Source of the DNA: Chitinophagia bacterium
GTDB lineage: Bacteria > Bacteroidota > Bacteroidia > Chitinophagales > Chitinophagaceae
Assembly (NCBI GenBank): GCA_010021705.1
Contig: RGMU01000001.1
Coordinates: 1 to 29,669, forward strand
Direction: 5' to 3'
Length of the DNA stretch: 29,669 bases
Shown: positions 6,897 through 14,934 of the stretch, piece by piece
How positions within the stretch are numbered: the first letter of the stretch is position 1
Layout of the letters: each line of letters opens with the position of its first letter
Translations under genes and position numbers: made by a program
Notes under the pieces: generated by a model
Seen by the model: the letters and a program-made list of their open reading frames with translations, nothing else
Databases searched by the model: none
What the model was told of the DNA's origin: nothing

Positions 6897-9086
6897 CTAC
6901 TCCACAATAGTCATTTCGTTGAGTAACCTGCCCGCACCGCCAAATTTGTCTATAATAAATAAGGTGTAGCGAATGTCAACGGCTATGTTGCGGCAGCGGC
7001 GGAGGTCAAACCAATAGTCGCTCATGGTGCCTTCGTAGGTGCGGTCAAAGTTTGTGCCTATCAATTCGCCTTTGCTGTTCAGCACGGGGCTGCCGGAGTT
7101 GCCACCGGTGGTGTGGTTGGTGGCTACAAACGCAACGGGCACTGTGCCTTCTGCGGTTTTCCACCTGCCATAGTCTTTTTTATCGTGTAGGTCTATGAGC
7201 TTAAAGGGGGCATTATACCAGCTAACAGAGGGGTTGTGGTGGGCTACTACATCGTCAATATTAGTTTGCCATTGATACTTTTTGCGCTTGCCATCCGGCT
7301 TTAAGCCCGACACATTGCCGTAGGCTAAGCGAAGGGTAAAGTTGGCATCCGGAAAAAAGTCTTTGGCAGTGTCATACGCCATTTGCGCCTTCATGTATAG
7401 GCGGTTTAGGTAGCGTTTTTGCTTGTAGTAGGCTTGTATGCCCGGGGTAACGTTTTGCTTGCGATAGTTGGCTATGGCACTAAACAACTGCCATCCGGGG
7501 TCGTTTATCAGCTTGTTGCTGTCGTCCAAATAGGCATTTTCGGCAAACCGCTTGAGGAGCAATCCGTTGGCAAAAATAGAATTTTGGAACACTACCTTAG
7601 CCCACTTTTTGTAGTTTTTCTTATACAGTTTGTGCTTTCTCACATAAAAATCAGGCATTTGTTTTTTGCAATTTTTAATGTAGAGTGGCATCAGGGCTTC
7701 AAACAGAGCTTGGTCGGTGGCGGGGTCGTAGTTTTTGTAAAAGCCGTCAAGTGCGGTTACATATTTTTTGAGCGAATCTTCCAGTAGCAGGGCATTGGGT
7801 GCTTTTCTAAAGGCAGCGAGCATTTTTTCGCCATTGGCAGCCACTTGCAGCAGTTCAATAGCCATTAGGTCTTCGTTAATGTGCCTGTCCACAAATAGCA
7901 AGTCTTCTGCGTTGTTGGCTATGCGTTTGAGTGCAGGGAGTAGCGTATCTGCATAAGGGAAGGCATTTTGTGCGCTTGCCCACTTTTGAAAACCGGCTTC
8001 ATATTTACGCTTCTTTTTAGCAGCTTTGTTAATTTCTAAGCCGCGCACTTCACCCTGCCATTTTTTCCAGCCATTGGCTACGCCTGCACGCTTAGATGTA
8101 TATTTTAAGAAAATATTTCTGTCGGCATCCATGTGCTTTGTCCACACGTCCAATTTTTTAGTGCGTGCTTCTATGCTAATAGGGTCTAATATTTGGTAAA
8201 CGTGCTTTAGCTCATAGCTGGAGATGTACTCTTGCGTGGAGCCGGGATAGCCATATACCATTGTAAAGTCGCCTTCGTGATAGCCGTGTGCATTAAGGGT
8301 AAAATATACTTGGGGCTGAAAGGGCACATTAGAGGCGGAATAAGGGGCGGGTTGGTTTTCGGTGTTTACGTAAATGCGAAACATAGAAAAGTCGCCGGTA
8401 TGGCGGGGCCACACCCAGTTTTCGTCATCACCGCCAAAGCTACCTATGCTATTGGGCGGGAAGGCTACAAGGCGAATGTCTTTATACACTTCTCTGATAG
8501 ACACCCAATATTGGTTACCGTTATAATAGGGCTGTATTAGGGCATCTAAGCCTGTTTGTGTTTTATATTTTTCTTCTAAATTGTGAATGCGCTCTGCAAT
8601 TTTTACCTCGCGTTCGCTGTCGTTAATTATATCGGGAATACCGTTTAATACTTCATTGGTAACGTCTTCTACTTTGCGGGTGATTGTAACCGTTAGTCCG
8701 GGGCAGGGCAATTCTTCAGTATTGGTCTTTGCAAAAAAACCATTTGCAAAATAGTCTTTTTCGGGAGAGCTAAGCCCTTGCACCGTTCCGTAGGCGCAGT
8801 GGTGGTTGGTGAGTAGCAGCCCATTTTTAGAAATTATTTCACCGGTGCAGCCACTGCCAAACTGCACCACCGCATTGTTTAGCCCCGTGCCGGCTCTGTT
8901 ATAAATAGCCGATGCGGGTATTTCCAAGCCCATTTCGCGCATGAGTGGCTCTTGCTTATTTAACAGTGCGGGTAGCCACATACCGCCCCGTGCCATAGCA
9001 GGACAAATGCTAAATAATTGATAAAAAAAGAATGCCAATATGGCTTTAGAGTACATTTTCTGAACCGATATATTAACGCGTAGCAT
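6897..9086 (-). CDS. S46 family dipeptidyl-peptidase, Asp/Glu-specific (DPP11) type
   Basis: A periplasmic serine exopeptidase releasing N-terminal dipeptides, used by amino-acid-fermenting and scavenging Bacteroidota. The 729 residues match the family length. After the signal peptide the mature start GGMWLPALL is typical. The triad is visible: TNHHCAYG (His96), RHTGDFSMFR (Asp), and GGNSGSPV (Ser664). Ser664 plus 18 residues is Arg682 in the FDRTYEG segment. In this family Arg at that place marks DPP11 (acidic P1), while Gly marks DPP7 (hydrophobic P1), so DPP11-type specificity is inferred. The start may be the ATG at 9086 or the later Met at 9056, which gives a shorter signal peptide (MYSKAILAFFF). 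It diverges from the gene at 9188. Confidence 0.96.
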   Translation of the reverse strand: MLRVNISVQKMYSKAILAFFFYQLFSICPAMARGGMWLPALLNKQEPLMREMGLEIPASAIYNRAGTGLNNAVVQFGSGCTGEIISKNGLLLTNHHCAYGTVQGLSSPEKDYFANGFFAKTNTEELPCPGLTVTITRKVEDVTNEVLNGIPDIINDSEREVKIAERIHNLEEKYKTQTGLDALIQPYYNGNQYWVSIREVYKDIRLVAFPPNSIGSFGGDDENWVWPRHTGDFSMFRIYVNTENQPAPYSASNVPFQPQVYFTLNAHGYHEGDFTMVYGYPGSTQEYISSYELKHVYQILDPISIEARTKKLDVWTKHMDADRNIFLKYTSKRAGVANGWKKWQGEVRGLEINKAAKKKRKYEAGFQKWASAQNAFPYADTLLPALKRIANNAEDLLFVDRHINEDLMAIELLQVAANGEKMLAAFRKAPNALLLEDSLKKYVTALDGFYKNYDPATDQALFEALMPLYIKNCKKQMPDFYVRKHKLYKKNYKKWAKVVFQNSIFANGLLLKRFAENAYLDDSNKLINDPGWQLFSAIANYRKQNVTPGIQAYYKQKRYLNRLYMKAQMAYDTAKDFFPDANFTLRLAYGNVSGLKPDGKRKKYQWQTNIDDVVAHHNPSVSWYNAPFKLIDLHDKKDYGRWKTAEGTVPVAFVATNHTTGGNSGSPVLNSKGELIGTNFDRTYEGTMSDYWFDLRRCRNIAVDIRYTLFIIDKFGGAGRLLNEMTIVE

Positions 9087-9187
9087 AAGTAGAAAACCAA
9101 AAAACGAAATAAATGTACAACATTGTGAACAAATTACGTAATTGTGCGTATATTAGCCGATTATTAGAGAATTTCTTGACCGGAAAT

Positions 9188-11266
9188 ATGAAAAAGTGTA
9201 TTCTATATGTACTTGCGTGCCTGTTTTTTCTGCATAATGCAGCGCAGGCGCAAACATTGTTTATAGCACCGGACACCGTGTGTGTGCGTCAGCAACTCCA
9301 TTTAAACAGCACCATTTTTGGTGCCGCTAATTACTATTGGGGTTTCTGCTCCGGCGACCTTATTAACCCGCCTGTGGGTAGCAACATGCGCAATCGCTTT
9401 AACTTTAAGGACGCAGCTAACATAGAAATTGTTAAAGACCATGACGGCTTGTATTACGGATTTGTGGTAAATGCCGCAACCGATGAATTTATGAGGCTCA
9501 ACTTTGGAACAAGCCTTAACAATACACCTACCGTTACCAACATGGGTAACCTTACCAATGGCTTGCCTCATCATCCAACCTCTTTATTTATACTTTACGA
9601 TAAAACTTATGGTAATTGGCATGTGTTTGTATCAGGCGGGTATAATAGGGCGGAGTCAAATTTAGCACGTATAGATTTTGGTGCAAGTTTATCTAACAGT
9701 GCGCCTAATATTGCCCGTTTTGGCAATTTTGGCAATATATTAAATGGTCCTAAAGGCATATTTGTTGCTCAAGAGCCTACTGATAACAAATGGTATGGCT
9801 TTGTGGTAAACCGTTTTAATAGCCGCCTTATTAGGTTAGATTTTGGGCTCAATGTTTCAAACACGCCTATTTATACCGACTTAGGCAATCCCACCGATGC
9901 CGTAACCTCTTTACCGGTGCTTAACTTGCCTACTGATGCCGCAGGTATATTAGACAGAGGGAATTGGTTTTTGTTTGTTACCAATAGGGGCAACAACACC
10001 GTTGCGCGGATACAAATTGGTAGCACCTTATTTACTATTCCCCCTAACACCGGTGCCGGCACAGCCCGCAACTTAGGCGACTTTAACTTTCGTGTCATTG
10101 AGCCGTCTTCTATCAGCCTTACCCGCGACTGTAACGACCTTGTAGCCTATATTACCGACAGCACCACAAGCCAATTAGTAAAAATATCGTCTAACTCTGC
10201 TGCCGGAGTTTTTACGCCTGTTACTTATAGCGTGATAGGCGGTATGAATTTTCCGGACTGTATTACAAGTGTGATACGCGATGTAGATGACCTTTATGCC
10301 TTTGTTACCAATCACGGAGACAGCTCGCTAACTAAGTTACTTATTAACCACTGCACCAACTCTACCATACCTTCGTTTACTGAAGTTACGCCCCCACCTT
10401 ATTTCTATACCACACCCGGACTGTATAATGTGTATTATGTAGTGAATCAGGGCTTGCCTACCATGAGAAGCGAGTGTAAGCAAATAAGGGTATTACCCAT
10501 TCCTAACATCTTTATGAACCAAGACACTACAATATGCCTTAACGACACCATTCAGCTACATGCCATTTCTAACTATGCCGACTCTTTTGTATGGAATCCG
10601 GTATATAATATAGATACAGCCTATAACCATAACGATACGGTTAGGGTATGGCCCCGCTACTCTTATGCCTACGGCTTGTGGATACGCTATCCTGATGGCT
10701 GTACCGTAGATACGGTGATACGCGTAAAGGTAATAAAAGTAGTAGCCGATGCCGGCCCGGATAGAACCATATTAGATGGAGCCACTACCACATTGGGCGG
10801 ACCTAACACCACCCTTACGGGCAATGTAGGCTATCAATGGAGTCCTAATTTCTATTTAGGTAATGCTACCACACCCTATACACATGCCAACCCGCACAGT
10901 GATATAAGCTATGTGCTACAAGTAACATTGCTTGACGACAGGTTTACGTGCCGAGCTTATGACACGGTAGTAGTGCACGTGAATTGTGGTGATATTTACC
11001 TGCCCAATGTGTTTAGACCGGGTAGCGATGTGGCTGCCAACAAAAAATTTGGTATACAAAACGTTATGCTAACACACCTAAACTATTTCCGCATTTTTGA
11101 CCGCTGGGGCAATATGGTATTCCAAACCACCAACCCTGCCGAAGCATGGGACGGTACATACCTTACCGAACCTATGCCGCAAGGCGTTTATACATGGATA
11201 GCCGACGGCTATTGTGACTCAGGCAAGCCCGTTAAAAAGGCAGGCAACGTAACCTTAATGCGATAA
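9188..11266 (+). CDS. Secreted surface protein with T9SS type B (gliding-motility-type) C-terminal domain
   Basis: The true start is the ATG at 9188, giving signal peptide MKKCILYVLACLFFLHNAAQAQ and 692 residues; the open frame extends upstream to 9113 without meaning. Residues from about 55 to 390 hold repeated blades of the kind RIDFGASLSNSAP...FGN and KWYGFVVNRFNSRLIRLDFG, a beta-propeller-like array. A PKD-like module follows (YFYTTPGLYNVYYVV). The last 90 residues (IYLPNVFRPGSD..., FRIFDRWGNMVFQT, AWDGTY, MPQGVYTW) match the type B sorting domain of T9SS cargo found in gliding-associated proteins. It is probably exported through the T9SS and tethered or released at the surface. Adhesion or polysaccharide binding is a guess. 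Confidence 0.93.
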   Translation: MKKCILYVLACLFFLHNAAQAQTLFIAPDTVCVRQQLHLNSTIFGAANYYWGFCSGDLINPPVGSNMRNRFNFKDAANIEIVKDHDGLYYGFVVNAATDEFMRLNFGTSLNNTPTVTNMGNLTNGLPHHPTSLFILYDKTYGNWHVFVSGGYNRAESNLARIDFGASLSNSAPNIARFGNFGNILNGPKGIFVAQEPTDNKWYGFVVNRFNSRLIRLDFGLNVSNTPIYTDLGNPTDAVTSLPVLNLPTDAAGILDRGNWFLFVTNRGNNTVARIQIGSTLFTIPPNTGAGTARNLGDFNFRVIEPSSISLTRDCNDLVAYITDSTTSQLVKISSNSAAGVFTPVTYSVIGGMNFPDCITSVIRDVDDLYAFVTNHGDSSLTKLLINHCTNSTIPSFTEVTPPPYFYTTPGLYNVYYVVNQGLPTMRSECKQIRVLPIPNIFMNQDTTICLNDTIQLHAISNYADSFVWNPVYNIDTAYNHNDTVRVWPRYSYAYGLWIRYPDGCTVDTVIRVKVIKVVADAGPDRTILDGATTTLGGPNTTLTGNVGYQWSPNFYLGNATTPYTHANPHSDISYVLQVTLLDDRFTCRAYDTVVVHVNCGDIYLPNVFRPGSDVAANKKFGIQNVMLTHLNYFRIFDRWGNMVFQTTNPAEAWDGTYLTEPMPQGVYTWIADGYCDSGKPVKKAGNVTLMR

Positions 11267-11290
11267 ATATTAATGATAAAGTAACTTAAA

Positions 11291-11328
11291 CGAAGGGGTG
11301 CTTGCGATATGCGTAAGTGCCCTTTTTT
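11291..11328 (+). terminator. Probable terminator after the type B surface protein gene
   Basis: AAGGGG...TTGCG and CGTAAGTGCCCTT pair through several G-T wobbles around a short ATAT loop and are followed by six T residues, about 25 bases after the stop. The stem is imperfect, so confidence is moderate. Confidence 0.55.
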
Positions 11329-11347
11329 ATAAATCTAATATACAGAT

Positions 11348-11827
11348 ATGCCGATAGAACTTGCAGCATACAACTTATGGGCAAACAGCCTTATTGCCAA
11401 TACCATTGCTCAAATAAGCGATACAGATTACAGAAAACACATAGGCAGTAGCTTTGCCAGTATTAGCCAAACGGTAGCTCACCTATATGCGGCAGAGCAA
11501 CTATGGTATAACCGCTTTGTGCAACCGGAAAAGGCTATTTGGGATGAGGCAAATTTTCCGCAGGAACAACAGGCAGGCTTAACGGCATGGATAGGTGCTT
11601 CCCGACAATTTGCCAACTACGCAACAGGCTTAGTACCGGCTCAATTAGATGACATTATAGCCTATACAGACCTTAAAGGTAATTCTCATAATGATAGCTT
11701 AAAAGTGCTTTTGCAGCACGTGTTTAACCATTCTACCCACCACCGCGGGCAGTTAGTAACCATGCTACGCATAGCAGGCGCAACCACCATGCCCCGTACC
11801 GACTTTATTGCCTACCACCGGAAATGA
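11348..11827 (+). CDS. DinB family protein (putative metal-dependent enzyme)
   Basis: A 159-residue four-helix-bundle protein of the DinB/YfiT superfamily. The metal-binding histidines are visible: one in SQTVAHLYAAEQLWYNRF and two in the C-terminal HVFNHSTHHRGQLVTMLRIAG. Family members include bacillithiol and mycothiol S-transferases and maleylpyruvate isomerases, but most, including this one, have no known substrate. It has no signal peptide. It lies between two hairpins, so it is probably transcribed alone. Another DinB-fold protein, only distantly similar, is encoded at 28367-28900. Confidence 0.9.
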   Translation: MPIELAAYNLWANSLIANTIAQISDTDYRKHIGSSFASISQTVAHLYAAEQLWYNRFVQPEKAIWDEANFPQEQQAGLTAWIGASRQFANYATGLVPAQLDDIIAYTDLKGNSHNDSLKVLLQHVFNHSTHHRGQLVTMLRIAGATTMPRTDFIAYHRK

Positions 11828-11842
11828 AGAGTAGATAGGTAT

Positions 11843-11876
11843 AAAAAAAGGGGCTATCATAGAGAAATAGCCCCTT
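11843..11876 (-). terminator. Terminator shared by the convergent DinB and Asp-rich protein genes
   Basis: AAGGGGCTAT (11848-11857) and ATAGCCCCTT (11867-11876) form a perfect 10-bp stem with a 9-base loop. The minus strand continues into seven T residues, so it best serves the Asp-rich gene that ends at 11904. Confidence 0.88.
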
Positions 11877-11903
11877 GATATTTATGTGCCTTACCCTACG
11901 GTG

Positions 11904-12215
11904 TTAGGCAAGTACTACTACTTTGTTAGTTTTTATTTCGCTGGTGCTATCTTCTACTTCATCGTCGTCATCATCTTCGTCTATATCATCGTCATCGTCA
12001 AAGTAGTCATCGTCATCGTCGTCATCAAAATCATCGTCGTCAAGGTCTTCGTCATATTCATCTTCGTCAGCGTCTTCATCGCTGGCATAAGGTGATAGAC
12101 TGTCTTCAACGCAGATAATTACCTGTACGTTTTCTTCGTTTTTGAACAAGCCTTTAAGGTGTTCTAATTGTTCCGCGGTTAATTCGGAAAGCTGCATTTG
12201 TAGTGTTGCTTGCAT
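11904..12215 (-). CDS. Small protein with an extreme poly-aspartate domain
   Basis: A 103-residue protein of unknown function. Residues 1-42 look like a normal small domain (LSELTAEQLEHLKGLFKNE then VQVIICVEDSL). Residues about 45-93 are almost entirely Asp and Glu, broken only by single Tyr, Leu, Phe, Val or Ile residues at intervals. A short neutral tail follows (KTNKVVVLA). There is no signal peptide. The acid block is encoded by gat/gac repeats. An exact TATATTTG box lies 17 bases before the ATG and a strong terminator follows, so it is a transcribed gene. Divalent-cation binding or nucleic-acid mimicry would suit the composition, but neither is shown. Confidence 0.8.
   Translation of the reverse strand: MQATLQMQLSELTAEQLEHLKGLFKNEENVQVIICVEDSLSPYASDEDADEDEYDEDLDDDDFDDDDDDDYFDDDDDIDEDDDDDEVEDSTSEIKTNKVVVLA
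11960..12080. repeat. Low-complexity trinucleotide tract (tcatcg-type)
   Basis: On the plus strand this stretch is a dense run of tcg, tca and tcttcg triplets with scattered interruptions. It encodes the Asp block on the minus strand. Because the unit is three bases, length change would alter protein length without shifting the frame. The plus-strand open frame over it is a shadow. Confidence 0.85.
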
Positions 12216-12231
12216 ATCTGTATTTTTTTGA

Positions 12232-12239
12232 CAAATATA
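12232..12239 (-). promoter_or_regulatory. -7 box of the Asp-rich protein gene
   Basis: The minus strand carries TATATTTG, matching TAnnTTTG, 17 bases upstream of the ATG at 12215. Confidence 0.6.
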
Positions 12240-12368
12240 GTAATGTTCTGCAAAAATGTAACCTATCGGATAAATATTTTTTCTATGATAGATTTTAGGG
12301 ATGTTTTATGCGTTTAAGACTGTTCTAAACGCTACTTATAAACCTGACTTTGCAGCTAATAGTTACAT

Positions 12369-13229
12369 CTACTTTTTAGGCAAAGCACCATAGTCGGATA
12401 GTAAAGCGTGCATCAGGTTCAGGCGTTGGGTCATCATGGCTTCCATTGTTAGCTCATGGTTGGTAGAAAAGTTCATGGCAAAGAAATAGGGGTAGTTGCG
12501 CACATTGCCTTTGTTCATGCTACCTTCTTGTTCTTTTACCTTTACTATGCGTTCTACAATGCCAACTATCCAGTAAACATTGCTCACGGTGTTAGTGCCG
12601 GTTTTGTAATAGAGCCTATACTCGGGGGTTTCTTCCATTAGCATTATGGTTTTTACAATGCGCTGTGTGCGTTCTGCAAAAGGGAGTTCGTGAAAATACA
12701 TTTTTTTAAGGAAGCCTAACTGTTCGTCTGCCGATATTTGTAGCGTATCATTAAGCCAAAATTCATCTATTTTGCCGGCGCAGCTATGGCTACCATATTT
12801 TACTGTGTCTAAAAATCCCTTCATGCGGGCATAGCCCACTCTGCGGGCTATTTCTTGATAATAAGGCAGGCAGCTAACCTTAAAGGCTTCACGCATGGTA
12901 AGGTCTTTGTCCCAAGTGGGGCGGCGGGGGATGCTGTCCCATTTAATAACAAGCTGGTCGTCAAATGCTACACCTGTTTCCAACGCTGCCAGCGAGTTGA
13001 ATATCTTAAACGTAGAAGCCGGAGAAAAGCGTTTGCTACAGCGGGCAAGGTTGTAGTAATGTATGCTTTCATGGGTGTGGTCGCCTATCAGCATACAGCC
13101 GTCAGACCAGCCGTTATCGGTAACGTAATGTGCCCATTCCTTGTGCTCATGCACGCGGTTTTCGTTACAAGAGAAAAATAGAACGGGTGCAATAAAAACT
13201 AAGAAAAAATAGCGAAAAAAATGCCTCAT
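12369..13229 (-). CDS. Class D (OXA-like) beta-lactamase family lipoprotein
   Basis: A 286-residue penicillin-recognising serine enzyme of the class D fold. The N-terminus MRHFFRYFFLVFIAPVLFFSC ends in a lipobox Cys21, suggesting a membrane-anchored lipoprotein. The active-site motif PASTFKIF gives Ser72 and Lys75, the lysine that is carboxylated in this family. SCLPYYQEIARRVG supplies the second motif, with Leu in place of Val in the usual SxV. The usual YGN is YGS. FWLNDTLQISADEQLGFL and YYKTGT (Lys209) complete the set. These deviations mean that real beta-lactam hydrolysis is uncertain; a sensor or penicillin-binding role is the alternative. It lies 57 bases downstream of pth on the same strand but has its own TACCTTTG box. 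Confidence 0.9.
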   Translation of the reverse strand: MRHFFRYFFLVFIAPVLFFSCNENRVHEHKEWAHYVTDNGWSDGCMLIGDHTHESIHYYNLARCSKRFSPASTFKIFNSLAALETGVAFDDQLVIKWDSIPRRPTWDKDLTMREAFKVSCLPYYQEIARRVGYARMKGFLDTVKYGSHSCAGKIDEFWLNDTLQISADEQLGFLKKMYFHELPFAERTQRIVKTIMLMEETPEYRLYYKTGTNTVSNVYWIVGIVERIVKVKEQEGSMNKGNVRNYPYFFAMNFSTNHELTMEAMMTQRLNLMHALLSDYGALPKK

Positions 13230-13252
13230 ATAGCCAGTATAACAGTAGGGTG

Positions 13253-13260
13253 CAAAGGTA
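13253..13260 (-). promoter_or_regulatory. -7 box of the class D lactamase-like gene
   Basis: The minus strand carries TACCTTTG, 23 bases before the ATG at 13229, inside the short gap after pth. This suggests transcription separate from pth. Confidence 0.55.
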
Positions 13261-13286
13261 AGCTAAACTGAAAATGTTTGCTACGA

Positions 13287-13853
13287 TTATTTATTAAACT
13301 GCGTCATGGCTTGGCTAATGCCCTGCGTTGCCCAGCATTCAATGGCATCTACGGCTTTCAGCATAGTGGCTTGTACATTGGGTATTTCGCTTGGTTTCCA
13401 CTTGCCCAATACGTGGTTTACCTGCATACCCTTCGGAAAATCGTTGCCTATGCCAAAGCGCAGGCGCGGATAGGCAGATGTGGCAAGTAGTAGCTCTATG
13501 TTTTTCAGCCCGTTTTGCCCACCGGCACTGCCCGTAGCGCGCAAGCGAAGCGTGCCTATCGGCAGGGCTAAGTCATCGGCTATTACAAGCAGGTTTTCTA
13601 ACGGCACTTGCTCTTTGTCTAACCAATATTTAACGGCTTTGCCGCTAAGGTTCATATAGGTGGTGGGCTTTAGCACTATAAAGGTGCGCCCTTTCCATTT
13701 TACTTCCGCTTTGTAGGCATGGCGGTCAAGTTCATAGCGCACCCCGTTACCATGCTTTATTACAAATGTATCTGCCACATCAAAGCCAATATTGTGCCGT
13801 GTGGCATCATACTCATTGCCTATATTGCCTAAGCCGGCTATAATATATTTCAT
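13287..13853 (-). CDS. pth: Peptidyl-tRNA hydrolase
   Basis: A cytosolic enzyme that frees tRNA from prematurely released peptidyl-tRNA. From the ATG at 13853 it is 188 residues, the standard size. The N-terminus MKYIIAGLGNIGNEYDATRHN contains Asn10 and the catalytic His20. KPTTYMNLSGKAV carries the conserved substrate-binding Asn, followed by ADDLALPIGTLRLRATGSAGGQNGLKNI and the C-terminal FGIGNDFP and VLGKW. The frame stays open to 13925, but family alignment places the start at 13853. A TAACTTTG box ends only five bases before this ATG, so the message may be leaderless. It diverges from the MCE gene. Confidence 0.97.
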   Translation of the reverse strand: MKYIIAGLGNIGNEYDATRHNIGFDVADTFVIKHGNGVRYELDRHAYKAEVKWKGRTFIVLKPTTYMNLSGKAVKYWLDKEQVPLENLLVIADDLALPIGTLRLRATGSAGGQNGLKNIELLLATSAYPRLRFGIGNDFPKGMQVNHVLGKWKPSEIPNVQATMLKAVDAIECWATQGISQAMTQFNK

Positions 13854-13858
13854 TGGGG

Positions 13859-13866
13859 CAAAGTTA
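13859..13866 (-). promoter_or_regulatory. -7 box immediately upstream of pth
   Basis: The minus strand reads TAACTTTG, five bases (CCCCA), then the pth ATG. The spacing places the transcription start at or next to the start codon. Confidence 0.5.
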
Positions 13867-13956
13867 ATGGCATTTTTCAAACGGGCTAAGTGGCTGTTAT
13901 AGTGAAGACGAAGCCCCCCTCTCAAAAATTTTACACATTATGTGGGTGATAGATAC

Positions 13957-13964
13957 TACTTTTG
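13957..13964 (+). promoter_or_regulatory. -7 box of the MCE/OstA gene pair
   Basis: TACTTTTG matches TAnnTTTG and lies 22 bases upstream of the ATG at 13987. Confidence 0.6.
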
Positions 13965-13986
13965 CAGCAGAAGATATTTATAAGCT

Positions 13987-14934
13987 ATGCTATTACCTAA
14001 AGAAGCAAGGATAGGGCTGCTTGCCGGCATATCGCTTATTGTTTTTTTTGCGGGTTTTTATTTTTTGAAGGGGGCAGACCTGTTTTCCGGAGAGCGACCC
14101 TATACCTGCTATTTTAATGAAGTGGACGGCTTAGTGCCGGCTACGGAGGTGCAGCTGCACGGCATTGTGGTGGGGCATGTGGGCACAGTTTCGCTTACCA
14201 AAGATAAGGGCGTGAAAGTAATGCTAAGGGTAAGCAAAGATGTGGTTATTACCACCAGTACCACTGCTACACTTGCCAGTAGCGACCTGCTTGGCGGTAA
14301 AAAAATTAAATTAGACTTAGGTAATTCTACTACCCCGCTTGCCAAAGACGAAAGCATTAAAGGCATAGCAGCTACGGGTATGATGGAAAACATAGGTAGC
14401 CAAATTACACCGTTGGTGGGCACGCTTACCAAAACCATTGCTGCATTAGACAGTGTGGTAGCGGGCATTACGCCTATTGTTGACCAAAAAAACCGCATGG
14501 CTATTGCGCACACCTTAGCTTCGCTTGACAGCACGGCTGCCAATGTGGCACTGCTATCGGCTACGCTGAAAAAAGAAAGCGGAGAAATAGCAGGCGTTAT
14601 TCATAATGCCAACGACATTACCACCAACTTTGCCAAAAACAACGATACCGTAAAGCACATATTAAGCAATTTGAACATGCTAAGCAGCCAGCTTGCCAAA
14701 GCACCCATACAAAGCACCGTAGCCGACCTGCAAGCCACCACCGTTCAAATAAAAACGTTGCTTAACAAAATTAACAGCAACGAAGGCTCTTTGGGCGCAT
14801 TGGTGAACAATAAAGACCTTTACAACAATCTTAATAGTACATTAGGCTCGCTTGACCGCCTGTTGGATGACCTGAAAAAGCACCCTTCCAAATATGTAAA
14901 CATTTCTGTTTTCGGTGGCAAAAAAAAGAAATAA
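13987..14934 (+). CDS. MCE domain protein (MlaD-like lipid transport component)
   Basis: A 315-residue protein with one N-terminal membrane helix (about residues 9-26) and one MCE domain starting at ERPYTCYFNEVDGLVPATEVQLHGIVVGHV. The domain continues through LRVSKDVVITTSTTATLASSDLLGGKKIKLDLG. The remainder is long and helical, with SLGALVNNKDLYNNLNSTLGSLDRLLDDLKKHPSKYVN at the C-terminus. MCE proteins form hexameric periplasmic rings or tunnels that move phospholipids between the membranes. The ABC permease and ATPase that would power it (MlaE/MlaF types) are not in this window. Its last 20 bases overlap the OstA-like gene, so the two are probably translated together. Confidence 0.93.
   Translation: MLLPKEARIGLLAGISLIVFFAGFYFLKGADLFSGERPYTCYFNEVDGLVPATEVQLHGIVVGHVGTVSLTKDKGVKVMLRVSKDVVITTSTTATLASSDLLGGKKIKLDLGNSTTPLAKDESIKGIAATGMMENIGSQITPLVGTLTKTIAALDSVVAGITPIVDQKNRMAIAHTLASLDSTAANVALLSATLKKESGEIAGVIHNANDITTNFAKNNDTVKHILSNLNMLSSQLAKAPIQSTVADLQATTVQIKTLLNKINSNEGSLGALVNNKDLYNNLNSTLGSLDRLLDDLKKHPSKYVNISVFGGKKKK

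Noticed and set aside
9113..9187. N-terminal extension of the type B surface protein to 9113
   Set aside because: The signal peptide begins at 9188; the upstream 25 residues have no function and would block export.
11886..12095. Plus-strand frame rich in Val and Ile, looking like a membrane protein
   Set aside because: It is the antisense reading of the poly-Asp codons; the promoter box and terminator fit the minus strand.
13854..13925. 24-residue N-terminal extension of Pth
   Set aside because: Family alignment starts at MKYIIAGLGN and the promoter box lies inside the extension.
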